16,134 bases of DNA, taken from VFKE01 sp043758025 (GTDB lineage: Bacteria > Verrucomicrobiota > Verrucomicrobiia > Verrucomicrobiales > Verrucomicrobiaceae). Location: positions 1 through 16,134 of the forward strand of contig JAYVOH010000079.1 of NCBI GenBank assembly GCA_043758025.1. The letters run 5' to 3'. Of the stretch, positions 1-8,039 are shown in pieces; positions within the stretch are counted from its first letter, which is position 1, and every line of letters starts with the position of its first letter. The notes beneath the pieces are model-generated. The model saw only the letters and a list, made by a program, of their open reading frames with translations, ran no database searches and had not been told where the DNA came from. The translations under genes were made by a program, and so were the position numbers.

Positions 1-44
1 TCCTTGAATTCGGGTGTGTATCGCTGATAAGTTCTTTGGCTCAT
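1..44 (-). CDS. IS3-type transposase OrfA, N-terminus only (runs off the window)
   Basis: Reading leftward from the ATG at 44, the only residues available are MSQRTYQRYTPEFKE. The pattern of basic residues followed by Y-(S/T)-x-E-F-K is the usual opening of the helix-turn-helix OrfA protein of IS3-family and related insertion sequences, which binds the element ends. Only about 15 residues are visible, so the family is judged from the start motif alone. No clear Shine-Dalgarno precedes the ATG and I could not delimit the terminal inverted repeat in 45-260. It marks the left edge of the window as the edge of a mobile element that points away from the other genes. Confidence 0.5.
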   Translation of the reverse strand, partial: MSQRTYQRYTPEFK

Positions 45-267
45 GAAAGGACTGTAGTTTGTTGGTTTGTCCTTGGCCCAGAAATCTACAGCACCTCACA
101 GTGCCATTTTCCGCATCCGGGTAACCGCCATCTCCCGCGCCTGCCATGGGTCAAAACACGATCCCGCGCCTCATTGTGACAACTTAGAACGTGGTTCATA
201 CCGAAGCGCCACGCAGAACAAAAGATATCCAAATCCAGCTACGGCAGATCGCTCCAACCTGGTTACC

Positions 268-1388
268 ATGAAAACAAAACACCAATTGTTCCTTGGTGGA
301 TTGGTCGCCTTATCCGCTGTCATCATCTCACTTTGGCTGCGAAAGGAGCGTCTAACGCAATCATCAGATTCGGAGAACGAAGCCAACCAGTCTGTGATCA
401 TTGCCTCAAACTCGACTCCAGCCCCACCAGTCTCGCTGACTCCTCAATCTACGGCAGGATCAAATGCACACATAACTTCAGTTAAAAAATATTTCGAAAT
501 GGGTGTGTTAGAACAAAATGCTATACTTAAAAAAATTGAACAACAGGAATTGCCTGAAATTTTTCAAGCCATGCTTGATGCAGATCGAGTGGAACACGAC
601 GACTTGAAGCAAATGCATCTTCAATCAGTTCTCTCTGATGCCCTGAAAATTAAGAAACCGACCCCGGAATTCATGGAGCAAATGTATGGGTTCGTTATTA
701 ATACCGCTAATTCTCAGTTTGAGCGCGATCTACTTATCGGAGCACTGGAGGGAGCTGCAACCAAGGAAAGCGTGACTCTCTTGCTCCGAATGGCTAAAAC
801 GGCCCCTGACGTGAAGGTGAGGGAGTCTGCGGCTTCGCTTGCGGGTCTGGGGCGCCCGAATCAAAACGTGGCCGATCTCTTTCCGATCTTGGAACGCACA
901 TGGCGGGAGACGAGCGACCCAATCTTGATCGGGAGCACCTCGACAGCGATGGCGAAATTCGGGACAGCAAGCGGCGTCGAATTGCTCCTCTCAGCAGCGC
1001 TTGCAACGGACAGTCGGGATGAGGAGCGGCAGCAGGCGGCCAAGAATGCGCTGCAAATAGTGTCAAATGGAGAAGCTGTGCCGCCACTTGCGGCCCGACT
1101 GAAGGGTCAAGCACCCACAAGTGAGGTGGTTGAGCTGTTGGCCCCCATCCTAGCGGGAACCAACGGCCCCGATGGTCAGCAAGCCTTGGTTGCTGGCTGC
1201 AAGGTCGTTCTGAAAATGCCGCTCCGCTGGTAGAGCAACTTTTTTTCCAACATATTCGCACGGACCCGTTTGAATCAGCTTGGGGCAAGGCTCTCGATCC
1301 AGCAGTGCCGTTTGTCAATGAAGAGAACCGCAAGGCAATCCGCGAGGCTCTCGACCGCCATCGCGTGGATCGCAAACAAGAACCATGA
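268..1388 (+). pseudogene. Membrane-anchored HEAT-like repeat protein, one-base frameshift near 1195-1200
   Basis: From the ATG at 268 the protein opens with MKTKHQ and a hydrophobic helix (about residues 9-26), a signal anchor that would place the rest outside the cytoplasm. A Ser/Thr/Pro-rich linker follows, then helical repeats of HEAT type (about residues 120-310: alternating Leu/Ala helices with motifs such as VRESAASLAGLG). The first frame stops at 1231-1233. The frame one base back continues with plausible protein, QGRSENAAPLVEQLFFQH and onward, to TGA at 1386-1388. The total length is one base short of a whole number of codons, which fits loss of one base around 1195-1200; restored, the product would be about 373 aa. 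The open frame extends upstream to a TTG at 67, but that part is unlike protein and 268 gives a proper signal anchor. The function is unknown; HEAT repeats suggest a protein-binding scaffold. Confidence 0.6.
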
Positions 1389-1430
1389 TGGCCTTCGTGA
1401 AGCCATAAAAAGTATCACACCGCTTGATGA

Positions 1431-1622
1431 CGCGGCGGGAAGACCTCATGGGAAAACTGCGTGCTCGCCGACAAGCGCGTCAACTCCCGCAAAGGCAGCC
1501 GCATGCCCGATGAAGTCGGCCTCAAGCTGCTCAAATCACCATCGCCTCCGCGCGAGATGCCCTCCAGCTACTTCATCCGCAACACCCACGGCGTGCGCGA
1601 CTGGGAGATGTTTCTGGGATAG
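1431..1622 (+). pseudogene. C-terminal remnant of an HNH endonuclease
   Basis: This frame reads RGGKTSWENCVLADKRVNS, then RKGSRMPDEVGLKLL, and ends at TAG 1620-1622. The order G-G-K-T-x-W-E-N, N-x-R-K-G, (T/M)P-(D/E)-E-(A/V)-G is the second half of the HNH fold of small bacterial HNH endonucleases, which would normally follow a DH-x-x-P motif. That first half is missing: the frame is closed by TGA at 1428-1430, and nearby reading in another frame (ITPLDD) may be a decayed trace of it. There is no start codon or ribosome site for it. It is best read as a dead fragment. The HNH assignment comes from motif recall and is moderately sure. Confidence 0.5.
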
Positions 1623-1696
1623 AGCGCAGGCGTTTCGTCGCGGTTCTCTGTCATTCTGCCGAAGGAACTTTCGTCACTGATGGGAAGCCAGACGCA

Positions 1697-2387
1697 TCAC
1701 CTGTTTTTTAAATCCAGTGCTTTCTTCAATTCCTGCTCGATGAAAAGCGCCTGATCTTCATCTGCAACCGATCCGAGCAGCTTGCGATTGGTGCCATTGT
1801 GCAGTGAAGCCCAAATTGCGTAAGTCATATTGGTGCCGTTTCTACTTTGATTGGTCTTGGACTTGCAGAAAATTTGATCAATATCGCCGGAAAGACATCT
1901 CGATGTTCCTCCCCCAAGGAATCGGCTCGGTGGAGATGTGCAGTCTTCCTTGGCCCGCCATGATCACCGTGCGGTTGAACAGTGTCGCCATCACAAAATA
2001 GGTCAGTCCCACCCCCACCGCGACATGAGCAACGGGGAAGATGATCATGATCCATGGCGCATTGCCTGAGAACGCCATGCTATACCAAAATATCAAAAAC
2101 GAATCCCAGGCGATACAAAACGGAATGAGAAAAAATAAAATCACGCTCCGCCAGCGCCGGGTGATGACGGTGTTCGTCCCGTCATTCTGACAAGTAATTC
2201 CCGGCGGCATCGGCACATCGAGACGCGGTTGAACCATCCCCGCACCCTGAGCGGAACTCACTCCGGGCATCATGGCCAAGGCCTTGCAGTAGCTGCACTT
2301 GATGATGCCCGTCGCCATATCGTAGTCATCCGTGCGAAGCACAGAACCGCAGTTTGGGCATTTGAGAGCGACGGGGGCGAGCATCAT
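1697..2387 (-). pseudogene. Zinc-ribbon protein with two membrane helices, frameshifted near 1880
   Basis: The ATG at 2387 (a second ATG follows directly; a GTG at 2405 is also in frame) opens a zinc ribbon with Cys10, Cys13, Cys31 and Cys34 (KCPNCGS and IKCSYCKA). Two hydrophobic segments follow at about residues 82-104 and 112-136, then a soluble tail. The first frame ends at 1878-1880 after SFRRY. Shifted by one base, the strand continues as GDIDQIFCKSKTNQ and on through LLGSVADEDQALFIEQELKK to TGA at 1697-1699. The tail reads as real protein, a PH-like or beta-rich domain ending in an amphipathic helix. The span holds one base too many for an intact frame; corrected, about 229 aa. The function is unknown. 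It is divergent from the metallopeptidase at 2532, which also starts with a zinc ribbon. Confidence 0.65.
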
Positions 2388-2510
2388 CTGGAGGACTGGT
2401 GGCACTTAAGATGCTTTTCACTCCGAGGCAAGCTGGGCGGGTGGGAAGACGATTGGTTTGCTCATCACATGACAGAAGGACGAATCGCGGCTAACTATCA
2501 CAGTTCCATC

Positions 2511-2516
2511 AAGGAG
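2511..2516 (+). promoter_or_regulatory. Candidate ribosome-binding site for the metallopeptidase
   Basis: AAGGAG lies 15 bases before the ATG at 2532. The sequence is near-consensus but the spacing is longer than usual. No other start codon lies closer in the right frame. Confidence 0.4.
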
Positions 2517-2531
2517 TTTTCCATCTTTCCC

Positions 2532-3599
2532 ATGCAACGATTCACCTGTGACTGCGGCAACGTCCTTTTCTTCGGCAGTTCAAAGTGCCTGAAGTGCGGT
2601 GGCAAGGTGGGCTATGACCCGCAAGGCGGTGGCATGGTGCGGTTGCGGCCCGGCGTCGCATTGAAGTTGTGTGACAACGGAGTCAAACACGGCGTCTGCA
2701 ACTGGCTGCTGCCGGTGAGCTCCAGCGCGGTGCTGTGTGTGGCCTGCCGGATGAACCGCACGATTCCCGACTTGAGCACGGAGCGCAATCAGACCCTGTG
2801 GGGCCGAACGGAAATGGCCAAGCGGCGGCTGATCTACACGCTGTTGCGCCTCGGCTTTACGCTGCCATCGAAAGCAGAGAATGCCCAGGCAGGTCTGGCC
2901 TTCGACATCGTCAGCACGGTGTCGAATCCTGAAGTAACTACGGGCCACTTGAACGGAGTCATCACCGTGAATCTTGAAGAAGCGGATGACACCTATCGCC
3001 AGTTCAACCGCCAGCAGCTCGGCGAAAGCAGCCGCACATTGCTCGGTCATTTCCGGCATGAAAGCGCACACTATTTCTGGCAGCGCCATTTATCGGAGCT
3101 GACCTGGGATGATCCGCTGCGGCTGGCATTCCGCGAACGCTTCGGCGATGAATGGCTGGATTACGCGGTGGCGCTCAGCACTCATTATGAGCGCGGCGCG
3201 CCCGTCGGATGGGAGCAGAATTTTATCACGGCTTATGCGGCCTCACATCCCTGGGAGGACTGGGCGGAGACGTGGGCGCATTATTTACAAATCCTAGATG
3301 GCCTGGAGACTTGCGAAAGCCTGGGCATCAAGGTGCAGTTCATCGCCCTGCCGCTCGTGATGCTGCCGGGCGAAGCGGGAACCCTGCCGCCCATGCTGCC
3401 ACAGAACGGGATCGCCGATGGCGAGTTTCTCGCGTGGCTTCAAAAATGGATGTGCCTGTCCACCGTGCTCAATGAGATAGCATTCAGCCTCGGTGAACCT
3501 GCGCTCTATCCCTTCGTCATCTCGGTGCGCGCGGCGCAGAAACTGCGCCTGGCGCATCATTTCGCGCAGGTGTTGGGCGGTAGTTGCGTTGGCTGCTGA
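2532..3599 (+). CDS. Putative zinc-binding metallopeptidase (Peptidase_Mx-type)
   Basis: This 355-aa protein begins MQRFTCDCGN with a zinc ribbon (Cys6, Cys8, Cys19, Cys22). Its centre has GHFRHESAHYFW, where His176-Glu177-x-x-His180 is the HExxH zinc-protease signature, and it is followed by helical sequence with WEDWAETWAHYLQ (about 245-257), likely holding the further metal ligand. This is the layout of the bacterial 'putative zinc-binding metallopeptidase' family of about 350 aa. No signal peptide is visible, so it should act in the cytoplasm; the substrate is unknown. The open frame extends upstream to 2229, but that part overlaps the divergent gene and is not protein-like. The frame stays open after the stop into the next gene, which begins less than 40 bases downstream, so the two may be co-transcribed. 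Confidence 0.85.
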   Translation: MQRFTCDCGNVLFFGSSKCLKCGGKVGYDPQGGGMVRLRPGVALKLCDNGVKHGVCNWLLPVSSSAVLCVACRMNRTIPDLSTERNQTLWGRTEMAKRRLIYTLLRLGFTLPSKAENAQAGLAFDIVSTVSNPEVTTGHLNGVITVNLEEADDTYRQFNRQQLGESSRTLLGHFRHESAHYFWQRHLSELTWDDPLRLAFRERFGDEWLDYAVALSTHYERGAPVGWEQNFITAYAASHPWEDWAETWAHYLQILDGLETCESLGIKVQFIALPLVMLPGEAGTLPPMLPQNGIADGEFLAWLQKWMCLSTVLNEIAFSLGEPALYPFVISVRAAQKLRLAHHFAQVLGGSCVGC

Positions 3600-3635
3600 T
3601 GCTGGCATAGTGGCAAAATTGAAAGGAATGCTTCC

Positions 3636-5918
3636 ATAGACTCCGCCCTGCCAGAACGCATTGCCTTCCTCGGCGGATACGAACCGAGGCGTTGCGGAAT
3701 CGCGACCTTCACTCATGATTTGTGCGAAGCGGTGGCTGCTGCGGCACCGGGGTCCGAATGTTTTGCGGGAGCCATGAACGACCGCGCGGAAGGCTACAGG
3801 TATTCGCCGCAGGTGCGCTTTGAGTTGCTGGAAAAGGATCTGGATTCCTACCGACGCGCCGCTGACTTTCTGAACTTCAACAATGCGGATGTGCTATGCG
3901 TGCAGCACGAGTTCGGTATTTATGGCGGACCGGCGGGAAGCCACCTGTTGGCCCTTCTCAAGGAAGTGCGGATGCCCGTGGTGACGACCGTGCACACCGT
4001 GTTGCGCGAACCAAGCGCCGTGCAGCGCAAGGTGATGATGGAGCTGGTGCGGCGCAGCGATCGTGTGGTGGTCATGGCGCATAAAGGTGCGGAGATGCTG
4101 CGTGAAATTTATGAGGTGCCGGAAGATAAGATGGACCTCATCCCTCACGGGATCCCGGACATTCCCTTCGTGGACACGAGCTTCTTTAAAGCGCAACTGG
4201 GTCTGGAAGGGCGGATGGTGCTGCTCACCTTCGGACTGCTCGGGCCCGGAAAGGGCATCGAACATGTCATCGAGGCGCTTCCAGAAATAGTGCAACGGCA
4301 TCCGAACGTGGTCTATCTGGTGCTGGGTACCACGCATCCAAACCTGATCGCCAACGAAGGTGAAAAATACCGGTTAAGCCTGGAGCGACTGGCCGAGGAT
4401 CGGGGAGTGAAGGAGCATGTCATCTTTCACAATCGCTTCGTATCGCTGGACGATCTCAAGGAGTTCATCGGTGCCGCAGACATTTACATCACACCGTATC
4501 TCAATGAAGCGCAGATCACCTCCGGCACACTGGCTTATGTCTTTGGCGCGGGCAAAGCCGTGGTCTCCACGCCCTACTGGCATGCGCAGGAATTACTGGC
4601 GGATGGGCGCGGCATCCTGGTGCCGTTCCGCAACCCGCCAGCCATCGCCGAAGGAGTATGCAGGTATCTTGATGATCCCGCATTGATGGAGAAAACGCGC
4701 CGGGACGCTTTCCAGTTGGGCCGGGAGATGGTCTGGCCGGCCGTTGCGCAGCGTTATCTCAAGTGCTTCCAACATGCGCGCGCTGACCGCAGGGCCGTGC
4801 CCCGGCAGGCGTTTGCCGGATGGACATTGGCCAGCAGGCCCTATGCCCTACCGCCCTTGCGCCTCGATCACGTGGTGCGCATGAGCGACGGGACCGGCAT
4901 CTTCCAACACGCCATTTTCAACGTTCCCAATTTTCACGAAGGCTACTGCACCGACGACAACGCGCGCGCCTTCATCCTGTGCAATCTGCTGGATGAAATC
5001 GGGGGCGACGCTCCGGCGGAGAACTTGGACAAACTGGCCACCAGTTATCTCGCGTTCCTCTCCGCAGCCTTGAATTACGACACCGGCCGTTTTCGTAATT
5101 TCATGAGCCATGGACGGCAATGGCTGGAAGATATGGGGAGCGAGGACAGCCACGCGCGTGCGCTTTGGGCCGTGGGCACTGGCGCGGGACGCTCGCGCAA
5201 GGAAGGACACCGGCGCTTGTGCATCCAGCTTTTCGAACGCGGTCTGCCGGTGGTCGAGTCCTTCTCTTCGCCTCGAGCATGGGCTTTCACCTTGCTGGGC
5301 ATCCACGAATATTTGCGCCGCATCGAATCCAATCCTGTGGTGAACTCGGCACGCAAAATACTGACCAACAAGCTGGTTGCGTTATGGAAAAACTGTGCCA
5401 CCGAGGACTGGCCCTGGTTTGAACCGAGCGCCACCTACGACAACGCGCGCCTCTGCCAGGCACTGATCCTCAGTGGTCAGTGGTTGCCTGACACCGAGGC
5501 GCTGGAGATCGGCCTCAAGTCTTTGCGCTGGCTCGCCTCCATTCAAAGGACACAAGCGGGCCACTTCCGCCCTATCGGCAGCAACGGATTCTATCAGCGC
5601 GACGGTGCGCGGGCCGACTTCGATCAACAACCGGTGGAGGCCCAGGCCATGGTGTCGGCTTCGCTTGAGGCGTTTCGCGCCACCCGTGATGCATCGTGGT
5701 CGCGTGCGGCACAGCGCGCGTTCGAATGGTTTCTCGGCCGCAACGATCTCGGCGTTCCGCTCTACGATTCCAGCACCGGCGGTTGCAGCGACGGACTGCA
5801 TCATGACCGCATCAGTGAGAACCAGGGCGCGGAGTCGTCACTGGCCTTCCAGCTTTCCCTCGCCGAAATGAACTACGCCGAACACTTGTTTGAAGATTCC
5901 ATGCGCCCTACTCTATGA
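3636..5918 (+). CDS. GT4-family glycosyltransferase with large C-terminal domain (start codon uncertain)
   Basis: The N-terminal half (to about residue 380) is a GT4-type, GT-B fold glycosyltransferase: ERIAFLGGYEPRRCGIATFT at the start, a VQHEFGIYGG motif, LLTFGLLGPGKGIEHVIEA beginning the nucleotide-sugar-binding half, and a late ITPYLNEAQITSGTLAYVFG segment where the donor-binding Glu is expected. The C-terminal half (about 390-760: RLDHVVRMSDG, CTDDNARAFIL, LEDMGSEDSHARALWA) resembles the all-helical toroid seen attached to some GT4 enzymes. It overlaps the next gene by 4 bp (ATGA at 5915-5918), so coupled translation is likely. The start is odd. The conserved N-terminus begins near 3654, yet no ATG, GTG or TTG lies in frame between 3600 and there. 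An AAAGGA at 3622-3627 sits 8 bases before an in-frame ATA at 3636, which I used. The ATG at 3628 is in another frame and stops after three codons, so a lost base is possible. The TTG at 3720 would cut off the conserved motif. The acceptor and donor sugars are unknown. Confidence 0.85.
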   Translation: MDSALPERIAFLGGYEPRRCGIATFTHDLCEAVAAAAPGSECFAGAMNDRAEGYRYSPQVRFELLEKDLDSYRRAADFLNFNNADVLCVQHEFGIYGGPAGSHLLALLKEVRMPVVTTVHTVLREPSAVQRKVMMELVRRSDRVVVMAHKGAEMLREIYEVPEDKMDLIPHGIPDIPFVDTSFFKAQLGLEGRMVLLTFGLLGPGKGIEHVIEALPEIVQRHPNVVYLVLGTTHPNLIANEGEKYRLSLERLAEDRGVKEHVIFHNRFVSLDDLKEFIGAADIYITPYLNEAQITSGTLAYVFGAGKAVVSTPYWHAQELLADGRGILVPFRNPPAIAEGVCRYLDDPALMEKTRRDAFQLGREMVWPAVAQRYLKCFQHARADRRAVPRQAFAGWTLASRPYALPPLRLDHVVRMSDGTGIFQHAIFNVPNFHEGYCTDDNARAFILCNLLDEIGGDAPAENLDKLATSYLAFLSAALNYDTGRFRNFMSHGRQWLEDMGSEDSHARALWAVGTGAGRSRKEGHRRLCIQLFERGLPVVESFSSPRAWAFTLLGIHEYLRRIESNPVVNSARKILTNKLVALWKNCATEDWPWFEPSATYDNARLCQALILSGQWLPDTEALEIGLKSLRWLASIQRTQAGHFRPIGSNGFYQRDGARADFDQQPVEAQAMVSASLEAFRATRDASWSRAAQRAFEWFLGRNDLGVPLYDSSTGGCSDGLHHDRISENQGAESSLAFQLSLAEMNYAEHLFEDSMRPTL

Positions 5919-7495
5919 AATCCGCATCCGCAGAAGGGATCGCTGGCGTCTCGCCCGGCCCTGCAACTCTTCAGCCTCAAACCTCTGAACAATCCGCTCA
6001 CGGGCGAGACGTCCGCGCTCCTATTATGCCCATCCAACTTCGCCGCCATGAGGTGACTTTCCAGCCCCAGAGCGCTCGCGTCATCATCCGCCCGTTTATC
6101 CCCGCGAAAGCCCAAATCGTGATTAACATCCTGAAGCGTGCGCTTGCTCTCAGTGAAGCGGAAGCTGAGGCCGAGTTGAAGACGCTCATGTCGGAATTTG
6201 TCTCCCGGCACTTCGATATCGAGCTCGTCCTGCTGGCGCATCACGAAAAAGTCCGCCGCCACATTCCCCTGCAACCGCCACTCTCCCGCGTGCGGCAGCT
6301 GCTCATTGGCGCGCTTTTCTCCGGTGAGTATGCGCTGGAATCTGCCGCATTGTTCAATCCTTCGATCGTGCCTCATCCCGATCAAACCGGCGTGCCTGCG
6401 GGCGGATTGCGCTTCGTCATGAGCCTGCGGGCCACGGGCGAGGGGCACATCTCCTCCATCGAGTTCCGCACCGGTCTTATCGCGCCGGATGGATCCATCA
6501 ACGTGGACCCTGTTTCACGTTTCGTTACCGTGCCGGAAGTGGTGCCTAACCCCACTTACAAAAAAATGCGCTTCATCACCAAGCTTCAGGAAATGGGATT
6601 CGATGGTGCCCTCGCCACTGCCGTGATGGAGCCTCTGGCGGAAGCCTTCACCCTCCTGGAACTCGATGAAAGCGTGGGTCGCGTCCGCGCGCAATCAAAG
6701 CCTGTCACCCGCAACTTGCGTCGCACGCTGGAAGGCATCCGCTGGCTCGCAGATTCCAACTACGAACTCAACTTCCCGTCCAAGCTCGCGATGAGCGAGC
6801 GCATCATCTTCCCCGTCTCGCCCAACGAAAGCAACGGCATCGAAGACGCCCGCTTTGTCCGCTTCGCCGATGACGACGGATCGGTCATGTATTGCGCCAC
6901 CTACACCGCTTACAATGGCCGCGCCATCCTGCCGCAGTTTATCGAGACGCTGGACTTCCTCCATTTCCGCGTGCTCACGCTCAACGGCAGCGCCGTGCAA
7001 AACAAAGGCATGGCTTTCTTCCCACGCCGCATCAACGGCCGTTACGCGATGCTTTCACGGCAGGATGACGAGAATCTCTTCATCATGTTTTCCGACAGTC
7101 CGCACCATTGGAGTGATCCGCAGGTCATCCTGCGCCCAGCCGAGACTTGGGAATCTGTTAAAATCGGCAACTGCGGCTCGCCCATCGAGACTGAGGCCGG
7201 CTGGCTGGTCATCACCCATGGTGTCGGCCCCATGCGAAAGTATTGCATCGGTGCCGCGCTGCTCGATTTGAATGATCCCACGAAAGTTATCGGGCGCCTC
7301 CGCAAACCGCTTCTTTCCCCCGAGGGCAACGAACGCGAAGGCTATGTGCCCAACGTCGTTTATAGTTGCGGTGCACTGCTCCACGGCCGCGAACTGATCC
7401 TCCCTTATGCGATGAGCGATACGGCCTCTGCTATCGTGAGCCTGTCGTTGGATGAACTGCTGGCGGCGTTGCGGGAGAGTAGGCCGAATAAGTAG
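5915..7495 (+). CDS. GH130-family protein, putative beta-mannoside phosphorylase or related glycosidase
   Basis: This 526-aa protein belongs to the five-bladed propeller GH130 family, whose members phosphorolyse or hydrolyse beta-mannosides. Support: the NGIEDARFVRF motif (Asp311 falls in the E-D-(P/A)-R signature that holds the general acid), YTAYNGRAIL, NKGMAFFPRRINGRYAML, WESVKIGNCGSPIETEAGWL, and a late GALLHGRELILPYAMSD. An N-terminal helical region of about 200 residues makes it longer than classical GH130 enzymes (about 330-390 aa); such long forms are mostly uncharacterised. The start at 5915 overlaps the GT4 stop; an in-frame ATG at 6026 (MPIQLRRHEV) fits the likely conserved N-terminus, since the first 37 residues are low in complexity. 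No signal peptide, so it is probably cytoplasmic. The coupling suggests that the GT4 and this protein build and remodel the same mannose-containing glycan (inference). Confidence 0.85.
   Translation: MKSASAEGIAGVSPGPATLQPQTSEQSAHGRDVRAPIMPIQLRRHEVTFQPQSARVIIRPFIPAKAQIVINILKRALALSEAEAEAELKTLMSEFVSRHFDIELVLLAHHEKVRRHIPLQPPLSRVRQLLIGALFSGEYALESAALFNPSIVPHPDQTGVPAGGLRFVMSLRATGEGHISSIEFRTGLIAPDGSINVDPVSRFVTVPEVVPNPTYKKMRFITKLQEMGFDGALATAVMEPLAEAFTLLELDESVGRVRAQSKPVTRNLRRTLEGIRWLADSNYELNFPSKLAMSERIIFPVSPNESNGIEDARFVRFADDDGSVMYCATYTAYNGRAILPQFIETLDFLHFRVLTLNGSAVQNKGMAFFPRRINGRYAMLSRQDDENLFIMFSDSPHHWSDPQVILRPAETWESVKIGNCGSPIETEAGWLVITHGVGPMRKYCIGAALLDLNDPTKVIGRLRKPLLSPEGNEREGYVPNVVYSCGALLHGRELILPYAMSDTASAIVSLSLDELLAALRESRPNK
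7454..7480 (+). repeat. 27-bp direct repeat, copy 1 (3' end of GH130 gene)
   Basis: These 27 bases match 8091-8117 at 26 positions and encode ELLAALRES in both copies. Looser similarity continues past both copies into the stop region (an AAGTAG, GACGA and TGCCGT pattern). The two copies flank the minus-strand toxin-antitoxin pair. Confidence 0.8.
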
Positions 7496-7506
7496 TGACG
7501 ATGCCG

Positions 7507-7812
7507 TCACATCCCGAAGTGCTCACTGATCCTGTCATGAATGATTTTCATGTCTTCAACTGTAAGAGTGCCAAGTTTTCGCATCAGCCGCACCGTCGGC
7601 ACTGATTGTATCTGCTGAAGGTGGAATGCGCCGCCTTTGAGGAATGGCTTGTCAAGACTCACTTCGCAGCGATTCCCGCGCAGGGCTGTGGTGTGGGGAA
7701 TGATCGTAACCAGTGCCAGTTCATCATCGTTCGGATACCCAGTGAGCAAGAGGCAAGGGCGGATTTTTCCTGCAAGACCGAGGTCCACTTGCCAAACTTC
7801 GCCTGCTTTCAT
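7507..7812 (-). CDS. MazF/PemK-like mRNA-interferase toxin
   Basis: This 101-aa protein, MKAGEVWQVDLG..., follows the MazF/PemK toxin fold: an N-terminal (K/R)-x-G-(E/D)-(I/V)-W beta strand, KIRPCLLLTGYPN with the conserved Arg-Pro turn, LVTIIPHTT in the core, then LQQIQSVPTVRLMRKLGTL and a C-terminal helix. Family members cut single-stranded RNA at short motifs, or act on the ribosome or tRNA; length and motif order fit a complete toxin. Its ATG (7812-7810) overlaps the stop of the upstream small gene by 4 bp, the usual antitoxin-toxin order. It converges on the GH130 gene, with 11 bases between the stops. The target sequence cannot be predicted. Confidence 0.85.
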   Translation of the reverse strand: MKAGEVWQVDLGLAGKIRPCLLLTGYPNDDELALVTIIPHTTALRGNRCEVSLDKPFLKGGAFHLQQIQSVPTVRLMRKLGTLTVEDMKIIHDRISEHFGM

Positions 7813-7997
7813 TTTGCCGCGTCTTCGGCTTCCAGTGCCTCCAGCATCGCAAACCCCAAGACTGCTGTATGTTCGCAGACAGCGATGTCGTTCGCTTCGG
7901 CTTCGGTGGATTCCATTTCAAACAAGCGCAAGGCCACCTCCCGTCGCTGCGGACGGGTGAGGGCAGGCAGTTCTGCGATTACTTGGGTGAAGCTCAT
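7809..7997 (-). CDS. Putative antitoxin partner of the MazF-like toxin
   Basis: This is a 62-aa acidic protein (MSFTQVIAELPALTRPQRRE...) with a short basic N-terminal helix (LTRPQRREVALRLFE) and a Glu/Ala-rich tail. Such small proteins upstream of MazF-like toxins bind and neutralise them and often bind the promoter. The Pro-x-x-(R/Q)-x-(E/L)-(L/V)-x-x-(L/A)-L spacing resembles small antitoxins of the 'addiction module' type that lack a clear AbrB or RHH domain, so I give no family name. The ATG at 7997 was chosen; a TTG at 8042 in the same frame adds an unlikely N-terminus. Its TGA overlaps the toxin ATG by 4 bp, giving coupled expression. Assignment rests mostly on position. Confidence 0.7.
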   Translation of the reverse strand: MSFTQVIAELPALTRPQRREVALRLFEMESTEAEANDIAVCEHTAVLGFAMLEALEAEDAAK

Positions 7998-8039
7998 GAT
8001 AGGATTACCATAGAATTTGTTTTCCAAGCCGTCAAACCG

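Noticed and set aside
67..267. Upstream extension of the HEAT protein from a TTG codon
   Set aside because: The residues are unlike protein, and the signal anchor starts at ATG 268 with a typical Met-Lys-Thr-Lys opening.
1190..1250. Programmed frameshift at the HEAT gene break
   Set aside because: The run of eight T at about 1240 lies after the first-frame stop, and no slippery heptamer or stem is seen at the junction.
2229..2531. Upstream extension of the metallopeptidase frame
   Set aside because: It overlaps the divergent zinc-ribbon gene and lacks protein character; the zinc ribbon begins right after ATG 2532.
3720..5918. TTG at 3720 as start of the GT4 gene
   Set aside because: It would remove the conserved RIAFLGGYEPRRCGIATFT strand and loop that form the first beta strand of the GT-B fold.
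7606..8013. Plus-strand open frames across the toxin-antitoxin pair
   Set aside because: They are antisense to two genes with recognisable family features and an ATGA overlap; Ser/Ala-rich shadow composition.
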